A stretch of 64,000 nt of DNA from Neelides folsomi. Lineage: Eukaryota > Arthropoda > Collembola > Neelipleona > Neelidae. A program made the translations under genes and the position numbers. Location of the stretch: positions 1 through 64,000 of the forward strand of contig JAQGBZ010000263.1 of the NCBI GenBank assembly GCA_034687125.1, in the 5' to 3' direction. Positions within the stretch are counted from its first letter, which is position 1; each line of letters begins with the position of its first letter. Positions 1-22,200 of the stretch are shown piece by piece. The notes beneath the pieces are model-generated. The model was not told the DNA's origin. It searched no databases and saw only the letters and a program-made list of their open reading frames with translations.

Positions 1-2739
1 GAACTTAAACGCCGGGCCTTCAACTGCTCAGATTCCCTATGACATCAAAACCCCTGAGAGATTTTTTTCCGTGAGTTCATACAAAATTAAATATTTCATT
101 TTTATTAAATAAATATAAGATAGCTTACAGTTATGCATAGGAATATTATAAGACTAACTTTAAGATAAAGATAATTTAAACCCATTTATAAATATCATGC
201 GTAATATGTAAAAAAGGAAAGTTGAGATCTATTCAAAAATCGTTATAGAGCTTCTTATTAAACTTTTCTTGATTTATTAGATCTTTTGAACTCAACTCAT
301 ATAATAAAAAGTTCAAACTAAAGTGTTGAGTTCTTTGTCGCAGAATGATAAATGGAAATGTAATGAATTTCTTTCTCCAAACTACATTTGCTAAAGAAGG
401 AAACTGCTTAGGAGTCTCATTGATTATATAGTAGAGTATTTTTTATGGGTGTTTATTCTCTGATATATCGGCTTTCGCCCTTACAGAATTTCTCTAATTA
501 ATTCTATTCTTATTCTAAGGGTACAGAATGATGGTGTTGCATAGGTATGACTAGTAACTCTGTTACTCCATCCTTTAGTTGCCGGATTACGTCGATCTGT
601 CCCTTTTAGGAGCAGGCTATGGGTTGGTATGCTTAGTGAGTAGAAGGTGGCAACGTCCGTCGTGACGGTGATAGCTCCAAGTTGGGTCCGGTAGCCGAAT
701 CTCTTTTGCTGGGTTCTGTTCTGTAGAGAGAGTCCTCCCTAGGGGTGTATGTTTACAATCTAGTTGCGCCAAGGCTGTGAGCTTTCCCGCCTTCCTCTTC
801 TGCCTGCCGTGTTTCCATCAAGGGTTGTCTCCACCCGTCCCCTCAGCTTACATTATATTAACTAACTTAACTATGGACTGATAGTGCAGAATCCGCTCGT
901 TTCCACCTGTGTGTACGACAGAGAACTGGACTTTTTTCGTCATTCGGGAAAAAACTCCCTACTTCAGTTCTCACCCAGAGGGTCCCCCAAGGAGATTCCC
1001 AATGAGTTCCACAGTCGACCAAAGTGGAGACGACATATATAGTAGTATAGAGTATAGTGAAATGAGTTTCTCATTTATTATGAGATGGTTGTTTTATCTA
1101 TGGTTGGGGAAATTAGTTTAAAAACAATGGCTGATAGAATAAGACACGAAGATGAATTTCTTTTTCATAATAATATGATTTATTTTCTCCATCTCCCATC
1201 TTACGGCAGCAGTAAAATGTCTTCTATACGTCCATCAAATAATTTTTATAACTTTAATCGTTAATCCCTTAAATTTTTTGGTATTGTGTTTTCAACTACC
1301 ATTAACAGATTTTGAATAAATTCTTGAATTTTTAGGTCATCAGAACAACGAACATTTTAGACGACTATGAATTGAAAGAAGAAATTGCTAAAGGAGCCTT
1401 CGCAGTTATTCGGCGTTGTGTCCACAAAGTCTCAAAAGTCGAATACGCAGTAAAAGTATGTCAACATTCTTTTTTATAACGATTAAAGTGTTAATTAGTA
1501 ATTAACTTTTAAATATTACTGTAGATCATAACAAAGGGAAAGCGTGAGTGGCAAGATGAAGTTGATATTCTGCTTCGACATTCAATGCATTCTCATATAG
1601 TGACAATGTACAACGTAAGAGGACAATTTTTAAACATTTAATAAATAATGTCTTGTTTAGTTAATCTATTTTCTAACGATTTCTAATATTTCCATTTAAG
1701 GTTTATGAAGACAATTTTTGCGTTTATCTTGTGATGGAGCTTCTTCGAGGTGGCGAACTTCTCGACAATATTCTTATGCAAAGAAGACTTTCAGAAAGAG
1801 AAGCTGCAGAAATCACATCTATTCTGGCTGAAACTCTTACATATTTGCATAGACATGGCGTGAGTTTTTTATTTATCAAATTCCTATATTTTTAACCATG
1901 TTCTATTTATTTCCTATATAAATTTAATTGTTAATTACATCAGGTCGTTCACCGGGATCTTCAACCTGCAAACATTGTATATGCTGAAGAAAACCGACGT
2001 CCTGACACGCTTCGTCTTTGTGACTTTGGTTTTGCCAAACAACTTCGGGCTGAAAACGGTCTCCTAATGACGCCTTGTTACACTGCAAACTTTGTCGCTC
2101 CGGAAGTTTTGAAAAAGCAAGGCTACGACGCTGCCTGTGATATTTGGTCTCTTGGAGTCATTTTATACACAATGCTCTCAGGGTAATTATTTCACAAATC
2201 CTTATTCTGTATCTCATTTAAAGAATGCGAGATAGTAGCCTTAAGCTTTTTTATATTAGGAAAACGCCATTTGCAACGGGAGACAACGACACACCAGCCA
2301 CAATATTGAGTAGAATTGGAACTGGAGTTATTGACGTGAGTTCAGGCAGTTGGACGACCATCACCCCTCATGCCAAAGAAATGGTCCAAAAGATGTTGGC
2401 CCTTGACCCAGCCAAAAGACCATCAGCTGCCGATCTCCTTGCTTATCCTTGGTTGCTGAATCGTCTTAGTTTGCCTCATCATTCGAAACCAGCTCCTTTT
2501 GAAGAAGATCATTCGCTCAAGGTAAATACAATTAATCCTTCTTCACTAATTATGTCCCATTTATTATTTTAACAGTTATTTAATTTAAAATTTTTAAATG
2601 TTTTCAGAGTGTCCTTCAAATGACGTATATCGCAATGAGTCAAAGTCCAAAGCCACCGCCGCTTGGTTCAGTGGATCAGTCAGAGTTGGCTCGTCGGCGC
2701 CAAAGATCCAAACCAGATTCTGGCTCTGATACAGCCTAA
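1..2739 (+). CDS. RSK: p90 ribosomal S6 kinase (RSK), 3' part: linker and C-terminal kinase domain
   Basis: Exons 1-70 (partial at the left edge), 1336-1455, 1525-1614, 1701-1859, 1944-2182, 2260-2521 and 2608-2739. The exons from 1336 give a CaMK-type kinase domain close to the RSK C-terminal domain. It has the beta-3 lysine (EYAVK), [26 protein letters not shown], the ERK-phosphorylated loop [26 protein letters not shown], and a basic ERK-docking tail ([10 protein letters not shown]) before the stop. In this family ERK activates the C-terminal domain, which phosphorylates the linker and so switches on the N-terminal kinase. Exon 1-70 is inferred: its phase-0 frame and gtgagt donor fit the next exon, but the linker is poorly conserved. 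The N-terminal kinase domain is not in the window. Odd: the catalytic loop reads HRDLQPAN where RSKs have HRDLKPSN, and the glycine loop begins IAKG rather than IGVG. Confidence 0.93.
71..1335 (+). other. RSK intron holding a GC-richer block
   Basis: This intron is far longer than the other RSK introns here (69-86 bp). Positions about 470-1030 are clearly richer in G and C than the AT-rich flanks and carry no convincing coding frame. The block looks like an inserted repeat or retroelement remnant, but I found no terminal repeats or target duplication. The short frame at 909-1121 has no recognisable domain and is not called. Confidence 0.4.
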
Positions 2740-2864
2740 TGTGAATTTCAAATGACAAGTTTTCATATTTTATTTATCTATTTTATATTACTTGAGTTTA
2801 TAAATTAATTGGTTTTCTCTTTTAAAAGTACTTTTGTGTATGTTGATTGTGTATTTGTAGTTGT

Positions 2865-2870
2865 ATTAAA
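2865..2870 (+). terminator. Candidate poly(A) signal for RSK
   Basis: ATTAAA lies 126 nt after the RSK stop. A canonical AATAAA also occurs at 3289-3294. Either could end the transcript; the second would bring the RSK 3' end within about 75 bp of the ABCC4-like stop on the other strand. Confidence 0.35.
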
Positions 2871-3311
2871 GTATGTACTCTATGTGATGAATTGAATAAG
2901 GTTTAATATCATTTAAACCAAAAGTTGAATTTTTAAAACTCTCATCTCAAAAAGTCTTATTAATAAGTTGTTTAAATGTTTTATTTATTTACCTATATAT
3001 CGATTTAAAGGTATTTAGCCCTTTATAATCAGATTTATTGTCATTTAAAGATTTTCATTCCGTTTGTGATATTTCAAAGCTAATAATGTATAATGTCATA
3101 ACCTTATCATTCTAGGTCCATAAACTTAACCGTATTTACAATAAGTAATATAGCATTTATTTAATTTAGTTTGAAAAACTTAACGACTGTTTTAACAAAT
3201 ATCTTTGTCATTTTATTCTAGTATGGTAGATTATGTACTCGGTACTTTATATTATCTTATTGTTATTACACGTTTTAGATACCAGACAAATAAAAGCTTA
3301 AAGATACAATT

Positions 3312-3317
3312 TTTATT
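3312..3317 (-). terminator. Candidate poly(A) signal for the ABCC4-like gene
   Basis: TTTATT on the plus strand is AATAAA on the minus strand, 46 nt beyond the ABCC4-like stop codon. It is within 20 bp of the opposing AATAAA at 3289-3294, so the two convergent genes may share or overlap their 3' ends. Confidence 0.45.
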
Positions 3318-3362
3318 TGATGATATTCATGAAAATAATTAGTAAATGTACAAATAAAATCT

Positions 3363-12077
<8,715 letters not shown>

Positions 12078-13656
12078 TTCACAAACGAATTTCTTCTATG
12101 AAGGAAAGAACCGGGAAATCCACGGTGTAAACTCTGATACGAACAGATGATGAAAGCAGAAAATGGACTTTCACCCAACCAATTCCTCCGGTTGATATAA
12201 AGTATGAAGTCAATCACAAATTGAACCATTTATCTATCACACATCACTTCCAATGACTGACCACGAGGTTTCTTAAGATATTTCTTTATCGGTGAACAAA
12301 TTGAAATGAACTGAAAGAAGAAGGGAGATAAAAGTTTATTTATAATTTTGCGTCTCCAATGTACGTCGGCGTGAGTGGAGAGATATACAAGGAGTTGGTA
12401 TTATTATACCATCGACGAGAACTCGTACTCGTTGTACGATCGAGGTTTTTGTATGATTAGACCCTCGGCTTTGTTTCTGATAGTGATAATCAATAGAATA
12501 TAATGTATTGATGCTTTTAAATGAATTCTCTTGGACTTATTTTATAAGTTAATAATGTTAATGTTTCTACATGGTAGTCCCATTTAATACATTTCACGCC
12601 TTAGCAAAGTATAAGAGCAACAATATAAATATGTATTGTAATAGTAATGTGAATGCAATAAATTAAATACTTGTATCTAACATAATATTAAACATGATAG
12701 AGCTTTAAATGATATCATATTAGGAATTCACTTTATTAATCTATTAAATAGTATGTATACAATTGTAACCATCACTTATTAAGTTTCATTTATTGGTAGT
12801 GATATCTCGGTACTAGCATTTATGTAATTGATGCTTATATGAAGGTTATTCTTATAATTTAACATTTTAAAAATAAACATAGGTATTCGATGTATTTTAC
12901 GAACTTCATTATTTAAATGTCATTACTCTTATAATTGTTATTACACTTCATACAAAGGCCAATAGTATGTATTCTGCCGGTGCGGTGAGTCGAAAGAGAT
13001 AAGTAAGAAGGGTATCATATTGTTACACCATATGCCATATAAATGCCTACATATTTTTGTAGAGAGCTTTTAACGGTCGTTGCTTTCTTCATACTTTGAT
13101 AAAGTTCATTGCATTCACTTCAAAAATACTTTGCTATACTTTATAATTTTAATTGAGTAAAATTAATTTTAATTTCCATTTAAACAAAAAGAAGGCGCAG
13201 GATGTTTACTCAATGATTCACTGTCGGGTAAACATATTGAAAGACAAAGAAAAAATTTATCAGGAGTAGACAACTTTTAGTAAATAATGTATGATTCGTA
13301 GACGTGATAAAAGTAATTATTACTATTTATTATGATCGGCTCATGATTATAATCTGTTTTGATGTTTTGTGACGAATTGTTTCTTTCAACGTAATGATAA
13401 ATGTAATTCAATATATGCTACTTAAAAAGATATATGGATGGTATTGTTTCTAGCATTAACATTGCATACGTGGTTCTAATTGTTAGTAATATGTATCAAT
13501 ATCACATACAGATACAGGGAGTAGATTTGTAGTAAATACAATGTAGACCTTTTAATGGAAAAATGAAAATGAAGTTTTATTGTATAGTTATAAGCAAATA
13601 TAATATATTGTAAGTAAATTGTAATCAGTAATAAAAGATTTCCAACTTTGTTTTAT
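12078..13656. other. Intergenic region: ABCC4 5' flank to TATDN1 3' end
   Basis: This is AT-rich DNA with no supported gene. About 12078-12200 probably holds the ABCC4-like 5' UTR. Minus-strand AATAAA at 13576-13581 lies about 75 nt past the TATDN1 stop and is a candidate poly(A) signal. I see nothing else. Confidence 0.5.
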
Positions 13657-14836
13657 TTAGAAAAATAATTTAGTTGTATTTTCAAATATTTGATCACATA
13701 ATTCGAGTTCGTCAACACATTTTAAACCAGCAATCACTTCTAAAACATTGACAATTGCTTGGGGTTCATTTCGAGTTTTGTACATTTGATTTGAATCCCA
13801 TTTCTTTTTTGAAGTCTCAAATTTGGTTTTGATAAGTTTGGATGAGAAATGAGAAGGGCGGATTCCACACCAAGGGGCATCAGTTTCAAGAATCAGTTTA
13901 TCCATTGGAATCTTAGATACAACTTTGCAGTTTTTTTCTGTCTTAAGAGAACTAAAAATATTTATCTCAATGTTAGTATATCCCAGTAATGTTTATTTAT
14001 ACAATACTTTCATTAAAATAAAATATAATTAAAGTCAGTTTACCATCCATTGATTCCAATGTAATAGCCCATTTTAACAAATTCGTTCATCTCTTCAACC
14101 GTTCCATCGAAAGAGTGGATGACTCCGCTTTTTGGTATATTTTTCTTGTTAGCATTAAGAATTTCTTGTAAATCCGAAGCAGCTCCACGACAATGAAGGA
14201 ATAGAGGCAAATTCATTGCGTTTCCTAACTCTTCAAGCTGAAGTTGAAAAAACTTTTTTTGATTCTCAATGTCGCAAAAATTGGTTCTGTCGTAATCGAG
14301 ACCGAGTTCTCCAAGTGCTATGATTTTACCAGGATTTTCATTATAAATAGACTTCAACTTTTCCATGTATAAAGAAGGATCTGGGAATTTGGTCGTAAAC
14401 TCTAAGCATCTTGTAGGATGAACACCGATTGTGCTAAAAAGTCGATCTACAAATGCAACAAATAAGAAATTATTAACATAAATTTTTGATAAGAAGAAAA
14501 GATGTTTTAATTATCATAAATCATATACCATCAGATTTTGCAATTTTGACAGCATTATCCGAATCTTCTAAATTCCCAGCTGTGATGAAGATTTTCTCTA
14601 CTCCAATTTTCCATGCTCTTTGAAGTACATTGTCCAAGTCGCAATCATGGTATTTTTTCCCATTGTAGAATCCTTGATACATTTCATCTACCAAGTTTGC
14701 TCCTATATCTGGATTAAAAAAGTTATATTAAAAAGAGCATACCTTATTCATTATTATAAGATATTCTTAGTTTTAGATAGATCTACACTTTATCTGTCAA
14801 AATCTACATACCTATAAAACGCCTGCGGAGTGACAT
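13657..14836 (-). CDS. TATDN1: TatD-family metal-dependent nuclease, TATDN1-like
   Basis: Exons in coding order: 14836-14812, 14708-14529, 14446-14044, 13951-13657, giving 300 aa, close to the usual ~297. The family has a TIM-barrel amidohydrolase fold and acts as a Mg/Mn-dependent DNase. Visible family features are the N-terminal RFIDIGANLVD strand, IGVHPTRC, the metal-ligand Glu in ALGELGLDYDR, His in FLHCRGAA, His in GVIHSFDG, and Asp in ILETDAPWCG. The end, ELCDQIFENTTKLFF, matches the family C-terminus. The first exon is only 25 coding nt (MSLRRRFI plus one base), and its ATG is the only one in frame before the conserved strand. The gene is transcribed in the same direction as ABCC4, with its 3' end about 1.6 kb upstream of the ABCC4 start. 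Confidence 0.93.
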
Positions 14837-16290
14837 TTCGGAGTTTTGTTCAACCTAAAAAATTATGTTTCTGATTAAAAATTTAACCGGAACCGGAACC
14901 GGTGAGCAAGTTTACAAGTTTTATAAAGTTATTGGGAAAGTAGGGAAATGAGATAAATGGAAATGACAATTGGATTAATTGGATACTGGTTTATTGTTGA
15001 TGGCAAATTGGAATTATGCTTTATTGATTTTAATTGGAGTTTGAGTTGTTTGAGTATTGGATTTGGATTTGTTTGGATTGGATTTTATTTTGGATTAAAA
15101 TGAAATTAAAAGGAAATGTTTAGGTTGCCGCTTTTATTACAGACAGATAATAGAGAGACAGCCTACCAGATTGAAGTAAGATTTTAATATTATTTAGAGT
15201 TACACATAAATTAAACATTTAAAATGTTGAATTTTAAGCATACTGTCCGAAAATTATAATTAGTGAAATTGTGTTAAATGTGATAAAAATCGGAATTGAA
15301 AATAACCATCAACATAATAATTTCAACAAACAATTCGGCTCAAAACATTCGGTATCATAAATATTGTTTTAAAGTTCTCGAAAATATAATATTTTGCATT
15401 TATTTTCAAGATTTATGTCATTAATTATCATGCAAAATATATTTAATTGTACACATAAATATGCTATCCGATTATAAATTACATTAAAGAATTAAAGAAT
15501 GAAATAATCCAATCTTAGAAAATTTTATCAGAGAAATCAAACTGGAGTTAATTTTTATTTTATATTTAAATAAAATATATCAAAATACAATTCAGTTAGA
15601 TTTTGGATATAACATTATCATAGCCAAAATTAAAAAATTCACAGTATTAATTATTTGAGCTTATTTACTTTTTGCTAGTCAGTAGGTCATAAGGTCATAT
15701 ATAACACCCAATTAACTAAACAGGATTTTTTAACAGGTTAATAATTATGTTTATGTGCGAAATAGTCGAAATATCTCAATAATATAAAATAACTAAATAT
15801 AAAATCTTTGATTTTAAGGATCATTTTAAATACAATTTTAAATACAATTTGATTACCAATTTAAAAAAATATATAAACATTATTGAGAGCCCTAATACCT
15901 CAATGTTTTATCATTTTAATTTGCTACTTGTTCGTCGAATAAACCCATATCTTGGAATATGATATTTTATGTATCATATTTATCAGCGATATCCTTCTAC
16001 GTAATTTAACACTCTGATTCATATCAAAGTAAGAGTTTGAAGTATGCATAAATAAATAATTGATCCTGTTCAAAGTACAATATACATATCTTGTGAATTG
16101 TGATATCATAATAAACTTGGAACAGGTAAAATGCCAAGAGAATGAAGAATAACCTTTTCCTCTTTCCAACGAGAATCCCATATGAGAGATCTCACTACCA
16201 GGCGTGCTCATTTGCTTTCAAAGTGAAAAGATCAAAGTTTGGAGAGGGCTAAAGTTGGACGCAGTATCCTTTCATTCAGTCTGCTACTAA
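14837..16290. other. Intergenic region between divergent TATDN1-like and AREL1 genes
   Basis: Divergent promoters are expected here. At 14886-14902 there is a short aaccgg triplet repeat, followed to about 15110 by a GGATT/TTGG-biased stretch. The remainder is AT-rich. No gene or element is supported. Confidence 0.45.
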
Positions 16291-19200
16291 ATGATGAAAT
16301 CAATATTCAGAAGACTCCGTCTCATCGAAGATGATTCCTCCTCCTTTTTCGTGGGAATTAAATGGGTCGTTCTCGGACTCATCATCAGTTTAGGCTCAGT
16401 CTTCCTCTTCGATCTTGTCAAAACTCACCTGAGCTCCAATTCCGAAAAAAATCAAGAGAAACTTTCTCCGGGTGAAAGTTCTCCGAATTCCCGAGACCTC
16501 GCCGAAGACCTCCAACTATGGCTCACTGAAAACGATCTCATTGAGTTGTCGGGCAATTTTAAACAATTTGGTAAGTGATTCGATTATCTCGACTCATTTT
16601 TTATTTAAATTAATGTTAGAAAATGGAGCCGTACATCGTTGATAAAATTCGTTTTAAGATTACCTATTCGATTAATTTCAAATTCTAGTCTCAGTTACAT
16701 TACTTCTTGTTTACTTTTACTTTAATCCAAGTTCAAAATTTTAGCTAATCATTTTATTCGTATTAATTCAGTTAATTGAATACAGAGTAATAGGACATAA
16801 AGAGAGCACTGGACTCATAAAATAGATTACACTAATTCATTAGAATGTGGAGATGTAAAAGCCTCCAGGGCCATTATTTGCCCATTATTTTTGAACATTA
16901 TTCTCATTAGAAGGAAGGCAAATAACATTTTAATTTTATGTTGCAAAACATAATTTTATCTCTCATAAAGTTTGAATACAAAAAAGTACAAATTGCAACG
17001 GTGAATTACTTTTTTATCTTCTTTTCATATTATTTTATGGTTGTACATGATCAATTAAGTTATTCGAGTGGAAATGGAAGTATCATGCTTGGACATATTT
17101 CCAACAAAAAACCCCACTCGGCTCATTGACGTGGACATGTTTCAAAATTAGAGACAAGACTAAACGATCTGTCTAAATGCATTATTTAATAATACCGATT
17201 CTTCGTCATCATAAAATGCTTCTCGTGTAAAAATATTTCTAGTCATCCAAACAAATTGAATGATTGATTCCATAAAAATAATTTTTGATTTCTTCTCCGC
17301 ACAATTCTTCGCTCGATAGCCTTATTATTAACGACTCACAAACCTCCATTAGCCTCACATGAAAGTGAGTAAAGCGGGGCTAAAATGAAACAATTCAATT
17401 GTTTATATCGTCGTATAACAAAATACATTTATTCCCTCAATCTAGAGGTTAATGGTCATCATAATCTTGAAACACTGTGTTCATCTATGCAATATCAAGG
17501 CGATCACGACAAATATAATCGCAATAAAATCCAATTTCCCAATCGTTTATAAATAAGACTAGGTATTACATTGACAGAATAGCTAACATTACGTAAAATG
17601 CACTTAGGTATCCTACATATCCTACATATTGTTCATATATCTTTAATTCAGTAAAAATAAAAATATAGTATATACAAATATCTCATAATTGTCATAATTA
17701 TAACTTTTTAATTATTTATGTATCGGGTCGTCCAGAGGTCGATGCGTATTTTTAATGAGTGATATCTTTTTTATTTATTAACCGAATTTCGTTAAAATTG
17801 GCAGGTATATACTTTATATATCGTATAATATAAGTAAAACCTCAAACTCTTCAATTGAGCCCTAATTATTTCAATACCTCTCTGCAACCAACATTCAGTT
17901 GCCCCACATCCTCTTTTGCACATAGCAACCGGGGTTTTCGTGAATGCTTTTGGCTAATACCCTCTTTCAATTTAACCAGAGTAGACTGATTTTTTGATAT
18001 TAACCACCTTAAATTTATTGATTGATTAAAAACGCATCGATCTCTGGTCCACCCTGTACAATACAGTTGGTTAAAAATGTATATACAAGAATAGGAATGC
18101 ATTATAAATATATTGGTCAGTAGCGCAAAAAAATCCCTTTTAGAGCAAAAAGGATGCATAGGTGGCTAAGCTGGTTTCTTATTAAATGATTCTCAATGAG
18201 AATATAATTGAAGTGTACGCCTGCATTGATATACATAATGTATAGGTACAATTATGTTTACAATGCATTCATCAATGTATCTATATATGAATGAAGATTA
18301 GTACATAAGGTCAAAGGGTCGGGTATGGAAGACGAAGGAGAAGAGGGCTTAGCAATAAAATAAAAGGAACCGAAGCACGCAACGCAAGATTCCCTATCGA
18401 TTTTCTCCGTCGAACCAGGAAAATTGCAGTGAAAGAAGTTTGCTGGAGCGTTCCACCTTAGCTTTTTAGTAATTCTTATTCTAATTTGGACTCGAGGAGA
18501 GGAGGACTCGGTCTTGAGCTTCTCAGCTCCTTCCATAAAATCCTCCTTTATTTTCTCTCAAATCCCTAGCGGAGACCTTAGCCCTTTTTTACCTCCTACC
18601 TCTTCCACTGAAGGATCATTAATAAATAAAGGCCCACTTATTACCTCCCACCCTCAGCGGCCCAAATTGGTGGAAATGAGTGGAGGAAATGTACACAAAC
18701 AGAACAGTCCATTGAGATAGAAAAAGAAGTGAAAGTGAAAGTGATAAGCGTAGTTTTTTAGCAACAAGGACCGCATTACTCCGTCGATTCTGGTAGACAA
18801 ATAATAATATTTCATATTTTCCTACATTGGAAGAAAGTGTGAAGTTGATAGACGTCCTCAACGACCCTGCGACATTCTCAGATTGAACAAATTTTGAATA
18901 CTCAATTAATCTTTAAGTTACTCGACGATTACAACTGTTCAAATTTAATTGATTATGATAGGAGTTCGACCCATTGGAACTCATGGTATGTGTTTCATTA
19001 ATAGCTACACACGTTACTATCTCTGAGTCAGCTTTTACTGCAAGCACATTTCAGTAAATGATTAACTCCGCTCCAAGAAAAATATACGATTGCCCGAAAG
19101 GAGGAGGATTGAAAGGACGTAAAGCGAAAGAGTTCTTTCCCGACCGAATTATACATTAACTACAGCCTTGTTTGCTCCACTATTTGAGGTTTATGTGTAC

Positions 19201-22200
19201 AAATGTACCAGTAGGCTCTATCTCGCATATCCTCTGCTTTATTCTACTTAAAATTAGTATGGTTATTGCGTAAATTAGTATAATTAGGTATATTACTTAT
19301 GTATAGCTAATTATAATAATTAATTAGCCAATGACGTTTACAGTGTGCGTAAATACTTAAATGTTAGTTTAGAGTCAAACAAAGACTAAAATCATGAAAT
19401 TTTCGTTTATCTTATACCATTTGTCTAAATGTAAGTATTTTGGTAGAATTTCAAATTCAAATCAAATCTTACATTTATACCTCTCAATATGCTGCAAAAT
19501 TTTTGTATTCACAATGGATTGGAAACCTATGCGGGAATTGTTTAAAATCTTTGACCCAATTTTCGTATATTTTTATGACTTTTTGTGTGTAGTACGTTTA
19601 AATACCAACATTCCATTTCAACTTTCCACTCTAATGATAAATAACGCAGGGCAGGATGATAAGTTGATTATATCTCATTTCTTTGATTTAAATATTTTAT
19701 TCTTTGTTTATTACACCAAAGTTGGTAAGACCAAAAGTTGTGGTTGACAATTAATGCAATTTTAATTATAATACACCCATGGCACAGATGAGTTTCTATA
19801 CTCTGTATTATACGCAGAAACGCAATTCATTCATTACTAGAGTTTGTTTAAATTCCCTGACTTATTCTGTTTCATCACATCATCAGAATCATCACTTATA
19901 GGTATCATACGTATGTAAATAGTATTGTGCGTATCTACATACATATCTGTATCTCATTCCTTTTAGTAAAAACTTATTTGTAATTCAATTTTTACGACAT
20001 AAAGTATGATATTTTAGTATATTGGAAATTGGAATTGATCAAAAAGAATTTCTCCAGTGAAGAAATAATAAGTTTATTTTATACTGACTGATATACTGTA
20101 ATATAATCATTGATACTGGCGAAAATTGGTCTGGGTCCCTTGAGCTTTTTGAAATTCCTTTGTGGGCTGTATAGAAAACAAGAGAATTCTTAGGAAGAGC
20201 TTTTCATTTAACCCAAACTGATGATGTTCAATGATCATGATGCTTTTGGTGATCCACTAATAAATTCAGTGAAACTTTTGAACTGCTTATGCCTATACTA
20301 CAGATACTTATAGTAACAAACATTTTGTATGATACAAAGACAGAAGTTGTTTAACCCTTGTTCATAAAATTTCATGAATTGGGAGTAAAATTTTTTTAAA
20401 TGCATTATTAGTCTTTTCCAGTTTGATTTACTTCTTAATTAAGTACTCAAGTAGCACAATAGAGTATATAAATGAGTTCATTAGCTGTTTCACTCATAGC
20501 TATTACAATGATTACAAAGTAAGATAAATGTCGTTAAGTACTTGTAATTACAAGTCTAGATAATAATTGAAGCCGTAGATGAGTGAGATTCAAAATTGTG
20601 TATTTAATTGCCAATGACATCCACAGGGGTCCTAACGCTTGTGTCTGTGGTGCAACTTGAACTTTTGACTCAAGAAATCGTTTCGCAAGAAAGGAGTCCC
20701 GAGCCTTCAACACTTCTTTCCATACCTGCTCAAGATAGAGAACGGCTGAAGAGAGCAGCGTTCATCCTCAGACAAAGACTCATCCTCCGACTTTGGCTCG
20801 ATGACCACGGCCTTCTCGAATATGCCCCAAAGTAAGACCCGCACGCAACATCCACACTAAATTCATTTTGAGAGACATTTATTTTATTGATTTCTCCTCA
20901 AGGGGAAAGAGAAAGAGTTTTACAATGCGTGGATTTGAGGGCAGAAAGATAAATTCCCCAGATTCGACGTATCTTTAATCTGAAGGAATTCTTAATAGGT
21001 TTAACAGCCTTGGTGTGAACTCAATAGAAGACGCATACTGGTTCGAGGATTTTAGAAAACTCGAACATCTCATTGGGGAGAAGATTGTGCCGATGTGGAA
21101 TAGTGCAAGAGAGAATCTCCCATCTGGACTTTCTGGTAAATATGAACAATATGAATTTTCCTTATTATCTTTTAATGATTTAATGTATTTAGAACTCGAG
21201 GCGTTAAAAGAAAATTTGTGGAACCGTTTAGTTGCATTTGACCAACAATCTGTGTGGAATTCTTGGGGTTAGTTGGAAACCGTTTTGATAATTGAATTTA
21301 ACGTCAATAATGCTTCAAGTTTGATTGTTATTGTTAGTGACCTACCCGCGATTGGGCATACAGGATTCAGTACTTGTAGTATTGGGCACCTTGAATTGGG
21401 CACATAGAAAATTGGGCATTAGATGAATTGCCACATATACGTATGTTAAATATTTCCTTTGAAAAGTATTTACCACGGATTTAAATCTATTTGAGTATGA
21501 GCTTTATGAATGTAATTATAGGAAAATAATAACAAGCTCACCTCATGCCTTTATGAGTATTAAGTTATTTGTCAGAAAATGAATGTTAAGTAAGTCTATC
21601 TCTAAAGGAAGATAGTATCTTAAGTTCATGGCCATTCATTTGAGAGTTACAAACCATTTTATTTGTTCTTGTAATTGTATCTTATTCATTTCGTCTTTTC
21701 TGCCTAGCCATGGTGGGTTTTGATATTATCAAAAACCAACGTGGTCACAAATTATTAATTCACAAAGGGTTTTCTTATACAACACACCGAATCACGAAAA
21801 TAAAAATTTATTGGAGGTGTTCTAATCGATTGTGCAACGGAAAAGTGCAATCTTCTGGAACTGAAATAATTGAATCTTGTGACCATTCCCATCTACCAAG
21901 TCAGATTGCCACAGAAGGTCGAAGAGTCAAAGCACTTATCAAGAAAAAGGCACAAGAAGATTTATTCAAACCTCCAAGTGTAATTCTTGCAGAATGTGCC
22001 CCAAAACCAGAATTACTTTCATGTTTACCAAAATTGTCATCGTTAAAAAAATCTGTTACATCAACTAGAAAAGTGATCGAAAACTTTCCTAATCAGCCAA
22101 AATCATTACGTGATTTAATTATACATCACGCACTCACTGTTCAAGATGACGGTACAAAGTTTTTATTTTATGATTCTGGAAAATCAAATGATCGTTTCCT

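Noticed and set aside
909-1121. 70-residue open frame in the first RSK intron
   Set aside because: No family resemblance, inside an intron and a probable repeat block.
18258-18536. 92-residue minus-strand frame in AREL1 intron 1
   Set aside because: No domain, no splice-supported continuation; composition-driven open frame in a GC-richer patch.
19394-19747. 117-residue plus-strand frame in AREL1 intron 1
   Set aside because: Hydrophobic AT-rich frame with no recognisable motif and no splice sites tying it to a gene.
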